NCBI GenBank assembly: GCA_947626865.1
Contig: CANQTZ010000006.1
Coordinates: forward strand, 1-35,956
Direction: 5' to 3'
DNA length: 35,956 bases
Source: an uncultured Clostridia bacterium
GTDB lineage: Bacteria > Bacillota > Clostridia > TANB77 > CAG-508
Shown here: positions 1-10,580 of the stretch, one piece after another
Position numbering within the stretch: position 1 is the stretch's first letter
Layout: the number at the start of each line of letters is the position of its first letter
The notes under the pieces: model-generated
What the model saw: only the letters and a program-made list of their open reading frames with translations
Database searches by the model: none
Told to the model about the DNA's origin: nothing
Position numbers and translations under genes: made by a program

Positions 1-849
1 ACCTTTTTGTGTTAAAGAAGCTGATTTTGCTTTTAAGTCTACAATATAATCATATTTTTCATTGTCTTCTGCTTGGTTAAAATCTTTTACATCTTCTTCT
101 ATAATAACTTTTGGTGTTAATTTTTTAACAAAATCATTTGCTTTTTTGTATAAATCAGAAGATTCATTTGCTCTTCCTGAAATGATAAGAGGTGTACGTG
201 CTTCGTCAATTAAAATACTATCAATTTCGTCTACTATAGCATAATGTAATCCTCTTTGTACTAATTGGTTTTTGTAGATAACCATGTTATCTCTTAAATA
301 ATCAAATCCAAATTCATTATTTGTACCATAAGTAACATCTGCATTATATGCATCTTGTTTTTCTTGTGGTTCCATACCATTAATTACTAGTCCAACAGAT
401 AGTCCTAAGAATTTATATAGTTTTCCCATCCATTCGCTATCTCTTTTTGCTAAGTAATCATTTACAGTAATTACATGAACACCTTTTCCTTCTAGGGCAT
501 TTAAGTAAACAGGTAAGGTTGCTACTAATGTTTTTCCCTCTCCTGTTCTCATTTCTGCAATTCTACCTTGGTGTAAAACAATTCCACCAATTAATTGTAC
601 ATCAAAATGCCTCATTCCTAAAACTCTTTTTGAAGCTTCTCTGACTACTGCAAAGGCTTCTGGTAATATATCGTCTAATGTTTTTCCATTTTTTAATTGT
701 TCTTTGAAATATGTTGTTTTTCCTCTTAGTTCACTATCACTTAATTTTGATATTTCTTCTTCTAAGCCATTTATTTTTTCTACTAATGGTTTAATTCTTT
801 TTACTTCTTTTTGACTGTAAGATTTGAATATTTTGTTAAATACACTCAT
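1..849 (-). CDS. secA: Preprotein translocase subunit SecA (N-terminal part, runs off window edge)
   Basis: Reverse translation from ATG at 849: [45 protein letters not shown]...[66 protein letters not shown]; SecA Walker A and NDYLAKRD motif. Confidence 0.97.
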   Translation of the reverse strand, partial: MSVFNKIFKSYSQKEVKRIKPLVEKINGLEEEISKLSDSELRGKTTYFKEQLKNGKTLDDILPEAFAVVREASKRVLGMRHFDVQLIGGIVLHQGRIAEMRTGEGKTLVATLPVYLNALEGKGVHVITVNDYLAKRDSEWMGKLYKFLGLSVGLVINGMEPQEKQDAYNADVTYGTNNEFGFDYLRDNMVIYKNQLVQRGLHYAIVDEIDSILIDEARTPLIISGRANESSDLYKKANDFVKKLTPKVIIEEDVKDFNQAEDNEKYDYIVDLKAKSASLTQKG

Positions 850-947
850 TTTGATTTCATTCCTCCCAAGTTTGTTTATAAATTTACTTTGTTACTATAT
901 CATTAAAATATAATTTTAGCAAGTATTTTTTGATATTTTTAGTTATT

Positions 948-1700
948 TCAATGTGATTCTTTGAACTTGAAATAAAAATCTTCCATGTCTTCCATTTCTT
1001 GCTCATGCTCCATTTCTAATTTATCAATTTCAGTTATTATTTCTAAATCTTCAAGCTTTTCTTTTTCTTCTGGTGTCAATTTTCCTTTTTTATAAGCTCT
1101 TTTCAATTTTGCTTTCCATCTGCCAATTTTAAGGGAAGCTGGAACTTCAAACTTTTCACAAATTGTTTTTAAATCCTGTTCATCAAGTCCAATCATATCT
1201 AATTGTGTTGGTTTTGATTTTTTATCTTTATCAGTATAACTAGAAGGCATTATACTAACATCTATTCCTGCTTCACTTAATGCTTCAAACATTTTAATTT
1301 TTACTCCATGCATGTTTTTATATATACCATTATATTGTCTTCTTGTTCTTATTTTTTTGTCAAATGCTCCCAGCTTTTTTAATTCTTCCTTTTCTTCTTC
1401 TGTAACAGAAATACGAGTCTTCTTTTTTGTAGCTTGTATTATGTTTACCATTCTGTTTCCAATTTTAAAATCTGGAGCAAGTCCAAATTTTTCTTGTATT
1501 TCTTGTAATTGCTCTGGTGTTAATGGTAAATCTTTTAGCTCTAAAGAACCTTTTTTGCTTCTATATGGTATTTGAATTACATCCACTCCAAAATTTCGTA
1601 TATATTTAATTAATTTTATAGTTTCACTTGTAACTACTCCACCGGATTTCTTTTGTTCTACATTATCAAATTTATTTACATTTTCTTCTTTATCTTTCAT
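948..1700 (-). CDS. Hypothetical protein, charged (Lys/Glu-rich), 250 aa
   Basis: Intact ORF with upstream GGAGGA RBS; no family recognised. Confidence 0.7.
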   Translation of the reverse strand: MKDKEENVNKFDNVEQKKSGGVVTSETIKLIKYIRNFGVDVIQIPYRSKKGSLELKDLPLTPEQLQEIQEKFGLAPDFKIGNRMVNIIQATKKKTRISVTEEEKEELKKLGAFDKKIRTRRQYNGIYKNMHGVKIKMFEALSEAGIDVSIMPSSYTDKDKKSKPTQLDMIGLDEQDLKTICEKFEVPASLKIGRWKAKLKRAYKKGKLTPEEKEKLEDLEIITEIDKLEMEHEQEMEDMEDFYFKFKESH

Positions 1701-1782
1701 TTTTCTCCTCCTAAATCATTATATATTATAGTTTATTTAACCCTAAAAATCAATAGACTTTTATATATTTCTAATAATTATT

Positions 1783-1822
1783 GTTGCTAGATAATGGTTT
1801 CAAGGTGAGGGAGCCACCTTTT
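1783..1822. repeat. Solo/degenerate terminal inverted repeat of the MITE-like element at 6089-6325
   Basis: gttgctagataatggtttcaaggtgag matches the 27-nt start of the 6089 element at 26/27 positions, followed by a short aaggtg...cacctt hairpin. Confidence 0.65.
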
Positions 1823-1887
1823 TCTTTCATATTTTTTAAGCAACTACATACAATTTAATAAAATTATTTTTATGTGAGGTATTCTCT

Positions 1888-2436
1888 ATGTTCGTTTATA
1901 ATGTGAAAGTTAATGGTAGTAAAATTTTTAAATATTTTTTTATTGGAACTGTTATTGTTGTTATTATTATTGTTGCTATTGTAAGTTTTCGAATCTTTAA
2001 AGGAGCAAATCTTTCTAATAAAAGTTCATCTTGTTTGCCAACTGATAATGTATCTAAGTTATCTGCTAGTAACTATTCAAATGTTCTAAAAAGTGTTCAT
2101 GAAAATATTGATGATTATATTGGTGTCAAAATTAATTTTACAGGATATGTATATCGTGTATTAGATTTAAATGAAAATCAATTCGTTTTAGCAAGAGATA
2201 TGATTATTTCTTCTGATTTTCAATCTGTTATTGTTGGCTTTTTATGTGAAACTGATGAGGCCAAAAATTTTGAAAATAATACTTGGATAGAAATAACTGG
2301 TGAAATTACAAAAGGAGATTATCATGGTGATATGCCAATTATTAAAGTAACACAAATTAAAAAAGTTGATAAACCAAATGAAGAATTTGTATATCCTCCA
2401 GACGAAAGTTACATTCCTACAAGTGGATTGCTATAA
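1888..2436 (+). CDS. Membrane-anchored protein with OB-fold-like domain resembling the C-terminal half of TIGR03943/DUF1980 (YcgQ) proteins
   Basis: N-terminal TM helix, then FTGYVYRVLDLNENQFVLARDMIISSDFQSVIVGFLCE...WIEITGEI. Confidence 0.6.
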   Translation: MFVYNVKVNGSKIFKYFFIGTVIVVIIIVAIVSFRIFKGANLSNKSSSCLPTDNVSKLSASNYSNVLKSVHENIDDYIGVKINFTGYVYRVLDLNENQFVLARDMIISSDFQSVIVGFLCETDEAKNFENNTWIEITGEITKGDYHGDMPIIKVTQIKKVDKPNEEFVYPPDESYIPTSGLL

Positions 2437-2512
2437 CTATTAGCCATTTTTCTTTACTTTTTTGACAAAATATGATAAAATAAAGCAAATTTTATTGTGG
2501 AGGTAACAAGAA

Positions 2513-4048
2513 GTGAAAAATGAATTAATTTTAATCCTAGATTTCGGCGGACAATACAATCAGCTAATTGCTAGACGTGTTAGAGAATGTAATGTTTATT
2601 CCGAAGTAGTACCTTATGATATTTCTATCGAAAAAATCAAAGAAAAAAATCCTAAAGGAATTATCTTTACTGGTGGACCCGCTAGTGTATATGGCGAAGA
2701 TGCTCCAAGATGTGATGAAGCAATTTTTAATTTAGGAATTCCTGTACTTGGCATTTGCTATGGTATGCAACTTATGACACATATTTTAGGCGGAAAAGTA
2801 GAAAGAGCAAATAAACGTGAATATGGTGCGACAGAAGTATCCATTAATAATTCTTCTTTACTTTTACAAGGTTTCGAAAACACTAATAAATTTTTAATGA
2901 GCCATACCGATTATGTCGAAACTCTTCCAGAAGGTTTTAATAATATCGGCTCTACTCCATCTTGTAAAAATGCCGCTATGGAAAATAAAGAAAGAAAATT
3001 ATATGGAATACAATTCCATCCAGAAGTTAATAATTCTATAAATGGTATACAAGTAATCAAAAACTTTTTATTTAATATTTGTAATTGTAAAGGTGATTGG
3101 ATTATTAGTTCTTTCACTCAAGAAACTATTAAAAAACTAAAAGAAAAAATTGGAGATAAAAAAGCTTTATGTGCTTTATCTGGCGGAGTTGATTCTTCTG
3201 TTGCTGCCATTTTGCTTTCTAAGGCAATTGGCAAAAATCTAACTTGCATTTTTGTTGACCATGGACTTCTTCGTAAAAATGAAGGAGACGAAGTAGAAGA
3301 AGTTTTTAAAAATCAATTTGATATTAATTTAATTAGAGTTAATTGTAAAGATAGATTTTTAGCAAAATTAGCAGGAATTTCTGATCCAGAACAAAAAAGA
3401 AAAATTATTGGAGAAGAATTTATTAGAGTTTTTGAAGAAGAAGCCAAAAAAATTGGTACAGTTGACTTTTTAGTACAAGGAACTATTTATCCTGATGTTA
3501 TAGAAAGTGGAAAAGGAAAAAGTTCTGTTATCAAAAGTCACCACAATGTAGGAGGGCTTCCAGATTATGTTGATTTCAAGGAAATTGTAGAACCTTTAAG
3601 AGATTTATTTAAAGATGAAGTAAGAAAAACTGGTTTGGAACTTGGCATTCCTGAAAATTTGGTATATCGTCAACCATTTCCAGGTCCTGGACTTGCTATT
3701 CGTGTAATCGGTGAGATTACTGATGATAAGTTAACCATCTTAAAAGAAGCGGATAGTATTTTTAGGGAAGAAATTGCAAATAGTGGGCTTCATAAAAAAA
3801 TTAATCAATATTTCGCTGTATTAACTAATTTAAAATCGGTTGGTGTTATGGGTGATGAAAGAACGTATGATTATACTATTGCCTTGCGAGCTGTTGAAAC
3901 TACTGATTTTATGACAGGAGTTTGGAGTAAAATACCTTATGAAATTTTAGAAAGAGTATCATCACGCATTGTTAATGAAGTAAATCACGTTAATCGTGTT
4001 GTATATGATATTACTTCAAAACCACCTGCAACAATTGAATGGGAGTAA
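2513..4048 (+). CDS. guaA: GMP synthase (glutamine-hydrolysing)
   Basis: [62 protein letters not shown]-terminus; GTG start with GGAGG RBS. Confidence 0.98.
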   Translation: MKNELILILDFGGQYNQLIARRVRECNVYSEVVPYDISIEKIKEKNPKGIIFTGGPASVYGEDAPRCDEAIFNLGIPVLGICYGMQLMTHILGGKVERANKREYGATEVSINNSSLLLQGFENTNKFLMSHTDYVETLPEGFNNIGSTPSCKNAAMENKERKLYGIQFHPEVNNSINGIQVIKNFLFNICNCKGDWIISSFTQETIKKLKEKIGDKKALCALSGGVDSSVAAILLSKAIGKNLTCIFVDHGLLRKNEGDEVEEVFKNQFDINLIRVNCKDRFLAKLAGISDPEQKRKIIGEEFIRVFEEEAKKIGTVDFLVQGTIYPDVIESGKGKSSVIKSHHNVGGLPDYVDFKEIVEPLRDLFKDEVRKTGLELGIPENLVYRQPFPGPGLAIRVIGEITDDKLTILKEADSIFREEIANSGLHKKINQYFAVLTNLKSVGVMGDERTYDYTIALRAVETTDFMTGVWSKIPYEILERVSSRIVNEVNHVNRVVYDITSKPPATIEWE

Positions 4049-4083
4049 AAAAATTAAGGGATTTAAATTATCCCTTAATTTTT
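4047..4083. terminator. Bidirectional intrinsic terminator between guaA and HAD gene
   Basis: aaaattaagggatttaaattatcccttaattttt hairpin with A/T tails. Confidence 0.85.
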
Positions 4084-4090
4084 GCTTTTA

Positions 4091-4786
4091 TTAGCTATCT
4101 AGCAACATTAATTCTTGTAAGTTATTTATCGTATAATCTTGGTTAAATTCTTTTAATTTCCCATCTCTATTTATTAATACTGCATATATCCCTACATTTT
4201 TTGCTCCTTGTATGTCTTTTTTCTCATCCCCTACAAAAATCATTTCTTGTGGCTTACAATTAAATTCTTGTAGCATTATTTCAAAACCTTTTTTATTGGG
4301 TTTTCTGTATCCAACATTTTGAGATGTCAATTTTAAATCTATATAATCAGAAATTTCTTCTATATCTTTTAAAGAAATATCATCTTCCATACCATAAGGT
4401 ACATCTGTATATACTGCACATTTGATATTTTGATTTTTACAAAATTCTAACAATTTTTTTACATCATTATATAAAATAGCTTCTCTTTGAAAAAATTCGA
4501 AAAATGTTTTTACTGAATCTAATAACTTTTTATCACTTTCATTCCACTTTCCAAAAATTTCACCAAATATAATTTTTGAAGATACTTCTTTTTCTCTTGG
4601 ATTTATTCTTGTATTATATTTCTCTAATACTGCTTTTGCACTTTGTAATTTTTCTTGAGTTAATTCTATCTTGTTTTTAGTACACATAAATTCTATTGCT
4701 TCTTTATATGATGCACTCCAATTTAATGGCTTATTATAATTAACTAAAGTTCCTCCAATATCAAATCCAATTGCTTTTATTTTCAA
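4091..4786 (-). CDS. HAD family hydrolase
   Basis: FDIGGTLVNY, VYTDVPYG, GYRKPNKKGFEIML, FVGDEKKDIQGAKNVG motifs. Confidence 0.9.
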   Translation of the reverse strand: MKIKAIGFDIGGTLVNYNKPLNWSASYKEAIEFMCTKNKIELTQEKLQSAKAVLEKYNTRINPREKEVSSKIIFGEIFGKWNESDKKLLDSVKTFFEFFQREAILYNDVKKLLEFCKNQNIKCAVYTDVPYGMEDDISLKDIEEISDYIDLKLTSQNVGYRKPNKKGFEIMLQEFNCKPQEMIFVGDEKKDIQGAKNVGIYAVLINRDGKLKEFNQDYTINNLQELMLLDS

Positions 4787-4806
4787 TCTTCTTCCCCCTT
4801 CGCCAT

Positions 4807-6015
4807 CTAAAATTTAATCATTTTGTTATACATTTCAATTGCATAATTATCTGTCATACCAGAAATATAATACAAAATAGCTTGGCAATAGTCCTTTTCA
4901 TTTTGCATATTAAATATTTGAATATTTTTATTTTTATCTTTTCTTTCCAAATCATTATAATTTGAAATCCATTCTTCAAAGTCATTTATCAATTCTGGAC
5001 ACATTTTTCTAGCTTTTTCCTTGCTTTGATAACTCTCCCTTAATAAATCATAAAGATTGTTTATTATTAGCTTAAAATAATATGTAGCTTTTTGTAATTT
5101 TTCTGATAAATATATTTTTTTATAATTAAATCTCTTTATTATATTAATTATTTCAAACATTTTATCAGAAAAACATAATCCCTTTTCAATACTTGAATTT
5201 TCACATAAATCATATATTAAATCATTTATAATATTGGTGTTGTTTATAACTTCATTTGAATTTCCTTCTAATTCTTCATATAGTTCTGATAAATTTTTAT
5301 CTAAAATTCCAATTGTTACAGCATCTATAATATCTCTGCCTAAATATGCTATTTTGTCTGCAACTTTTACAACACAGCCTTCCCACGTGTAAGGAGCATA
5401 TTGGTTTGGAATTTTATATTCTTGTAAATCAATATATTCGTTTCTTGGTTTTAAATTATTTTGGTCAATTTCCCCACAATGTGATATAATTCCATCTCTT
5501 ACAGCATAGGTTAAATTTAAGTTTTGTTTATTTCCATTTGGATCTTCTAATAATTCTATTTTGTCTACCATATCTAGCCCATTTTTTTCATGCCAGAATT
5601 TCTGGTCTATATCTCTTTCAGAAATTTCTGTTAAGATTTTTTCTCCTGCATGCCCAAATGGGCTATGTCCTATATCATGACCAGTTGCAATGGCTTTTGT
5701 TAGTTCTGTATTTAATCCTAAATATTTTGCAATGGTGTAACTTATTGATTCTACATGAACTACATGCTCTATTCTGGTACAAATATGGTCATTTTGAGGA
5801 GAAAAATACACCTGCGTTTTATGTCTCATTCTTCTATATGCTGTACTATGTATAATTCTTGTATAATCTCTTTCAAATTCTGTACGTATATCGTTATTTC
5901 TAGAATATAGTGGCTTTTGCCTTTTTATTATACTTTCCCATTTTTTATTATTTTCATTTGCTGATTCACTTAATAAACTATTTACCATAACTTCTCTCCA
6001 TTCCATAATTATCAA
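4807..6015 (-). CDS. dgt: Deoxyguanosinetriphosphate triphosphohydrolase-like HD protein
   Basis: YRRMRHKTQVYFSPQNDHICTRIEHVVHVESISYTIAKYLGLN...ATGHDIGHSPFGHAGE HD motif. Confidence 0.9.
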   Translation of the reverse strand: MIIMEWREVMVNSLLSESANENNKKWESIIKRQKPLYSRNNDIRTEFERDYTRIIHSTAYRRMRHKTQVYFSPQNDHICTRIEHVVHVESISYTIAKYLGLNTELTKAIATGHDIGHSPFGHAGEKILTEISERDIDQKFWHEKNGLDMVDKIELLEDPNGNKQNLNLTYAVRDGIISHCGEIDQNNLKPRNEYIDLQEYKIPNQYAPYTWEGCVVKVADKIAYLGRDIIDAVTIGILDKNLSELYEELEGNSNEVINNTNIINDLIYDLCENSSIEKGLCFSDKMFEIINIIKRFNYKKIYLSEKLQKATYYFKLIINNLYDLLRESYQSKEKARKMCPELINDFEEWISNYNDLERKDKNKNIQIFNMQNEKDYCQAILYYISGMTDNYAIEMYNKMIKF

Positions 6016-6088
6016 GTTCCTATTACGAGTATTTTACAATATTATTTTAAAATTGTCTATAATATTTATAAATTTTCATAATATTCTT

Positions 6089-6325
6089 GTTACTAGATAA
6101 TGGTTTCAAGGTGAGCTACCCCTACAGTATAAGATTTTCATTACATGTCTCGGCTTGTTACGAAATTTAAGAAATTCTAATTTATTTTATGGCACCCTTT
6201 CTAAGTACGTGAACTATTTCCATAAAATTGCATAGAATTTCTAAAATTTCTCCAGTCACATTCGACATTCCATTCAAAATCTTATACTGCAGGGATAGTT
6301 CACCTTGAAACCATTATCTAGTAAC
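6089..6325. mobile_element. MITE-like non-autonomous element, 237 bp, 50-bp TIRs (47/50), 8-bp TSD
   Basis: Left TIR gttactagataatggtttcaaggtgagctacccctacagtataagatttt; right end is its inverse with 3 mismatches; flanked by direct repeat atattctt (6081-6088 and 6326-6333). Confidence 0.88.
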
Positions 6326-6399
6326 ATATTCTTCTATAAATAATAAATACTATATTAATATTTTGACCATGTAAGTGTAAAACTGGCTGTGATTTGTAA

Positions 6400-6454
6400 A
6401 GATGTGTCCCTAAAGCGACAAAAATGTCGAAAAGGAAACGTCCCCAATGCGACA
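6400..6454. repeat. REP-like repeat unit (gatgtgtccctaaagcgacaaaaatgtcgaaaaggaaacgtccccaatgcgaca)
   Basis: Near-identical to right arm of the 25130-25393 palindromic repeat. Confidence 0.85.
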
Positions 6455-7552
6455 TCACTTTTGGTCAAAAATTGTTTTGAATACTCCTTTATCAAGTAAA
6501 CTAGCAAATATATTTTTGAAAATGATTAATACAATTGGTCCAATTAATAAGCCTATGATACCAATTATTTTAAAGCCTGTATACATAGCAATTAATGTGA
6601 AAATTGGATGTACTCCAATGTTTTTACTTACTAGTTTTGGCTCTAATAGTTGTCTTACTACTGACATAATTATTAATAAAGTGATTATTGCTATTCCAAG
6701 TTTTATATCTCCATTTATGGCACTAATGATTGCCCAAGGTATCATTACTGTTCCTGATCCTAAAATGGGTAAAGCATCTACAAATCCGATAAATAATGCC
6801 ATAAGTAATGGATAAGATATATTAAATCCAATGAATTTTAAGATATATAGTCCAATTAATGATAAAATGAAAGATACTAATATTAGGGTTGCTTCTGCTT
6901 TTAGATATCCTCCTAATGTTTTTATTAAATCTTTTAGGTGCTTGCCTATTTTTTTTACCCACATTTGAGGTAAATGATGTTCTATTTGGTCTAATATATA
7001 GATTTTGTCTACACATATAAAGTAAAGTGCTACTACAGTTATTCCTATGCAAATTGCAATAGATGGCAAACTAGTTACTATATCAATTAAACCTGTTAAT
7101 GTATTTTTTAACCAATTAGAAGCGGTTTTTAGTAAGTCTCCTGTTGAGTTTTGTATTACATTTAATACTTCATCTGATAGGTAAATTTTGTCGAATTGAA
7201 AACTTCCGATAAAACTTTCAAATTGTATGTAAGCTTTATCAAAATAATTATTTAGGCCTTGCAATAAACTAGAAGATTCTGAAAATAGAGTAATTAATAT
7301 CCATGTTAAACTGCCTAAAATAATTATTGATACTAATAAAAATATGATAATTGAGCTAATTCTTCTACTTAACTTTGTTTTTTTCATAATAAATTTGATT
7401 GCTGGCTCTATTATAAGTGATATAATAAAAGCTACCAAAAATGGCATATAAAATATAGAAAGTTTTAAAGCAATATATAATCCTAAAAGTAATAAAACAA
7501 CATATAAGATTTTTTTTAGAACTCTTGTCCAATATGATACATCAACTATCAT
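6455..7552 (-). CDS. AI-2E family transporter / YtvI-like permease
   Basis: Multi-TM 365 aa protein with GFVDALPILGSGTVMIPWAI and LLEPKLVSKNIGVHPIFTLIAMYTGFKIIGIIGLLIGPI. Confidence 0.92.
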   Translation of the reverse strand: MIVDVSYWTRVLKKILYVVLLLLGLYIALKLSIFYMPFLVAFIISLIIEPAIKFIMKKTKLSRRISSIIIFLLVSIIILGSLTWILITLFSESSSLLQGLNNYFDKAYIQFESFIGSFQFDKIYLSDEVLNVIQNSTGDLLKTASNWLKNTLTGLIDIVTSLPSIAICIGITVVALYFICVDKIYILDQIEHHLPQMWVKKIGKHLKDLIKTLGGYLKAEATLILVSFILSLIGLYILKFIGFNISYPLLMALFIGFVDALPILGSGTVMIPWAIISAINGDIKLGIAIITLLIIMSVVRQLLEPKLVSKNIGVHPIFTLIAMYTGFKIIGIIGLLIGPIVLIIFKNIFASLLDKGVFKTIFDQK

Positions 7553-7608
7553 CTTTATTCCATCCTTTTAACAATATTTAGTTTATATCTATTTTATGTA
7601 TAAAAATA

Positions 7609-7685
7609 AAAAAATATCCATTATTTTTGGATGTTACAGGAAAATAAATTTTCCTATAACATCCCTTTTTAGGATATTTTTATTT
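7609..7685. terminator. Nested long hairpin / probable bidirectional terminator
   Basis: aaatatcc...ggatgttacaggaaaat aa attttcctataacatcc...ggatattt with T-runs on both sides. Confidence 0.7.
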
Positions 7686-7739
7686 TATTTTTATTTTTCT
7701 TATATTTTTTTTGCAAAATTTCGTTATTTAGTATTTAGT

Positions 7740-8198
7740 TTATTCAGCGTTTTTTTGCCCATTGCAATCACATATTCCTTTTATTGTTGCAGATACTTCT
7801 TGTTTACCTATTTCCCTATCATTTTGTGCTAAATCTCCTAATGTTAAAATACCTACTACTTGATTATTTGTATCACATACTGGTAATCTTCTTATCTGGT
7901 TTTGTGCCATTTTACTCTGCGCATTTGTCATTTCTTCATCTTCTGTACAAGTGCAAATATTTGTTGTCATTACATCACTTACAGGGCAACTTTTAGTGTC
8001 TTTTTCACAAGCTACTGCACGAAGTAAAATATCTCTATCTGTTACAATACCACAAATAGCATTATTATCATCACAAACTGGTATACAACCAACATGGTTT
8101 TGGCTCATTAATTTTGCTACTTCATTTAAGTTTGTTTCTGGTTTTACGCAACATACATCATTACACATACAATCTTTAACTTTCATCTTTTTTACCAC
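7740..8198 (-). CDS. CBS domain protein (two CBS motifs)
   Basis: VKDCMCNDVCCVKPETNLNEVAKLMSQNHVGCIPVCDDNNAICGIVTDRDILLRAVA...VVGILTLGDLAQ. Confidence 0.93.
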   Translation of the reverse strand: MVKKMKVKDCMCNDVCCVKPETNLNEVAKLMSQNHVGCIPVCDDNNAICGIVTDRDILLRAVACEKDTKSCPVSDVMTTNICTCTEDEEMTNAQSKMAQNQIRRLPVCDTNNQVVGILTLGDLAQNDREIGKQEVSATIKGICDCNGQKNAE

Positions 8199-8287
8199 CT
8201 TTCAAAATTTCTCGTTATTATTTTTTGCAAAATAAAAATATATATGCAAAATTAAATTTTTATAATTTGGAAATTTTAAAAGTTCAT

Positions 8288-8870
8288 TTATCTTGGCATC
8301 ATCGGTGGTCTTCCACCACCTCCGCCCAGGTCCTCCTGGTCCACCTGGAAATGGTGGTCTTATTGGTGGTCTTGGCGGAATATTAGGTGGTCTGTTTCCA
8401 GGTCTATTACCGGAATTTCCTAATAATTCTCTAATTAGTAAAATACGAATTAAATCTTGTAAGTTTCTATTTCTAAATTGCCTACTTTCCTGTCTATTTT
8501 CTTGAACTTTTTCTTTTTTTACATGACTTGAAGTATTTCGGTTTTCTCCTGTTGATGGCACTTCATTATTTAAATTAATGGTAAGATTTATTTCATTATC
8601 TGTTTCAATAGATGAATATATTTCATTTGTTAAATCTTCAATTAAATCTGAATTGATAGGTCTGGTATTTTCACTACATGCTTTTTTTATCATTGGATAT
8701 ACAATTTTATAAATTTCTGGATAACTTGCTTCTAATTGTCTATTTGTATCTTCATTTCTATAATTATTCATATTAGATTGATAAGAATTGCTGTAATTAT
8801 TATAGTTATTGCTATAATTAGGATATCCTAAAATACTCCTTATGTATTCTTCATACGATTCGTTATACAT
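8288..8870 (-). CDS. Hypothetical protein with Asn/Tyr-rich N-terminus and Pro/Gly-rich C-terminus; 193 aa if one +1 shift occurs at CGG (8322-8324)
   Basis: ORF track frame ends GGPGGPGRRWWKTTDD...; skipping C8324 gives ...GGPGGPGGGGGRPPMMPR-stop, continuing the Gly/Pro-rich composition. Confidence 0.7.
8321..8324 (-). other. Inferred +1 frameshift / CGGA quadruplet read as Gly
   Basis: CCT GGG (C)GGA GGT GGT GGA AGA CCA CCG ATG ATG CCA AGA TAA. Confidence 0.65.
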
Positions 8871-8930
8871 ACAATATACCTCCTTATTATTTTGTATATT
8901 ATATGTAGTTTACATTTATTTGTTACAATG

Positions 8931-10331
8931 TTAAATACTAAGAACTAATTTTTTAAATTGATTTCCTCTATCTGCAAAGTCTTTGAACATATCAAAACTA
9001 GCACTAGCAGGAGAAAATAATACAACATCACCTGATTTTGCTACTTTTTTTGCTAAATTTACTGTTTGTTCTAAATCTTCACACATAAAAATATCTAGTT
9101 CTTTTTCTTGTTTCTCTAGCTCTTCCTTAACTGCATCAAAAATTTTACCAGCTGTTTGCCCTATTAAAATTAATGTTTTTACTTTTTCTACAATAGTTTT
9201 TGCAAGTATTTTATAATCTAAATTTTTATCATATCCTCCTGCAATTAATATAATTGGTTCATCAAACGCATTTAATCCAGAAATAGTCCTAGTTGGAGAA
9301 GAACTTGCAGAGTCATTATACCATTTTACTTGTTCTATTTCTCTTACTAATTCAATCCTATGTTCTACTGGTTTAAACTCTTTTATGGTTTCAACCGCGT
9401 CTTCGGCAGATACTAAAGTTTTTGTGGCTGCAAGTGCTGCACATATATTTTCTAAATTATGTTTTCCTCTCAATATTGCATCATCTGCATTTAAAATATG
9501 TTTTCTAATTTTATCTTCACATTCTTTGATTATCTTGTCATCTACAATAAAACCATTGTCTAATTTTTCTTTTCGGCTAAAGAAAATAACTTTACTATTT
9601 GCTTCTTTTGCACAATTTTTGGTTATTTCATTATCATAATTTAGTATTAGAATATCATCTTCTTTTTGATATTTAAAAATGTTTTTCTTTGCTTCTATAT
9701 ATTCTTCATAATCTTTATGAATATTCAAATGGTTTGGTGTTATATTAGTCATAACTGCTATATGAGGACTTACATCCATTCCCATTAATTGAAAACTACT
9801 TAATTCAAGTACAACAATATCTTCTGGTCTCATTTCTGGAAGTTTAGTAAATAATGGTTTTCCGATATTTCCTCCTAAATAGGTATGATAATTTGCATTT
9901 TGTAAAATACTATATATTAAACTTGTCGTTGTTGTTTTTCCGTCACTTCCTGTTATACCAATAATTGTGCTGGGACACATCTTCATTAGCATTTCTATTT
10001 CAGTTGTAATAATTGCTCCTCTTTGTTCTTCTTGTTGCAATTCTATTTTAGTTGGCAGGCAACTTGGAGAACGAAATATAATATCAAATCCATTTAACTT
10101 AGCTAAACAATTTTTTCCTAAATGAAATGTAAATCCATAATTTGTTATTTTGTCCATAATTTGTTTATCAATTTGTTCTATTGTTTTTTCATCAAAAATA
10201 GTTACTTTTGCTCTTTGTTCATACATATAATCGAGTAATGGCAAGTTACTAACTCCCATTCCTATGATAGCCACTTTTTTAAATTTTATGTATTCATTAA
10301 ATTCTTCTAATTTTTCATTTCTAAAACTCAT
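8931..10331 (-). CDS. murD: UDP-N-acetylmuramoylalanine--D-glutamate ligase
   Basis: GITGSDGKTTTTSLIYSIL, LELSSFQL, NITPNHLNIH, HRIELVREIEQVKWYNDSASSSPT; likely start MSFRNEKLEEF at 10331. Confidence 0.96.
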   Translation of the reverse strand: MSFRNEKLEEFNEYIKFKKVAIIGMGVSNLPLLDYMYEQRAKVTIFDEKTIEQIDKQIMDKITNYGFTFHLGKNCLAKLNGFDIIFRSPSCLPTKIELQQEEQRGAIITTEIEMLMKMCPSTIIGITGSDGKTTTTSLIYSILQNANYHTYLGGNIGKPLFTKLPEMRPEDIVVLELSSFQLMGMDVSPHIAVMTNITPNHLNIHKDYEEYIEAKKNIFKYQKEDDILILNYDNEITKNCAKEANSKVIFFSRKEKLDNGFIVDDKIIKECEDKIRKHILNADDAILRGKHNLENICAALAATKTLVSAEDAVETIKEFKPVEHRIELVREIEQVKWYNDSASSSPTRTISGLNAFDEPIILIAGGYDKNLDYKILAKTIVEKVKTLILIGQTAGKIFDAVKEELEKQEKELDIFMCEDLEQTVNLAKKVAKSGDVVLFSPASASFDMFKDFADRGNQFKKLVLSI

Positions 10332-10461
10332 ATTTCTGTATGCCTCCAGTTTATTATATTCTTCATTATATATCAAATGTGAAAAAAAAACAAATTTATA
10401 TCGTATATTTTTTTGTTTTTTGGTTAAAAATAATATTGAAACTTGAATGGAGGTGCTTTTC

Positions 10462-10563
10462 ATGTCAGATAAAAATAATAAAGAAAACAAGAACAACAAT
10501 AACAACAAAAACAATCAAAACAATAATAACAACCAAAAACAAAACAACAATAACTGCAGATAG
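10462..10563 (+). CDS. Small Asn/Lys/Gln-rich peptide (33 aa: MSDKNNKENKNNNNNNKNNQNNNNNQKQNNNNCR)
   Basis: ATG preceded by ggaggtgctttt RBS, followed by a strong terminator; absent from the ORF track because it is short. Confidence 0.55.
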   Translation: MSDKNNKENKNNNNNKNNQNNNNNQKQNNNNCR

Positions 10564-10580
10564 TTTTTACTAGTTGTTAT

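Noticed and set aside
1312-1575. Plus-strand ORFs antisense to clear minus-strand genes (e.g. 1312-1575, 6447-6815, 10996-11241, 35083-35385)
   Set aside because: Low-complexity translations opposite well-supported genes; no RBS or family similarity recognised.
10331-10514. Extended N-terminus of murD (MFLLLLLFLFSLLFL...)
   Set aside because: Antisense to the Asn-rich small ORF and terminator-proximal; the normal MurD start is MSFRNEKLEEF at 10331.
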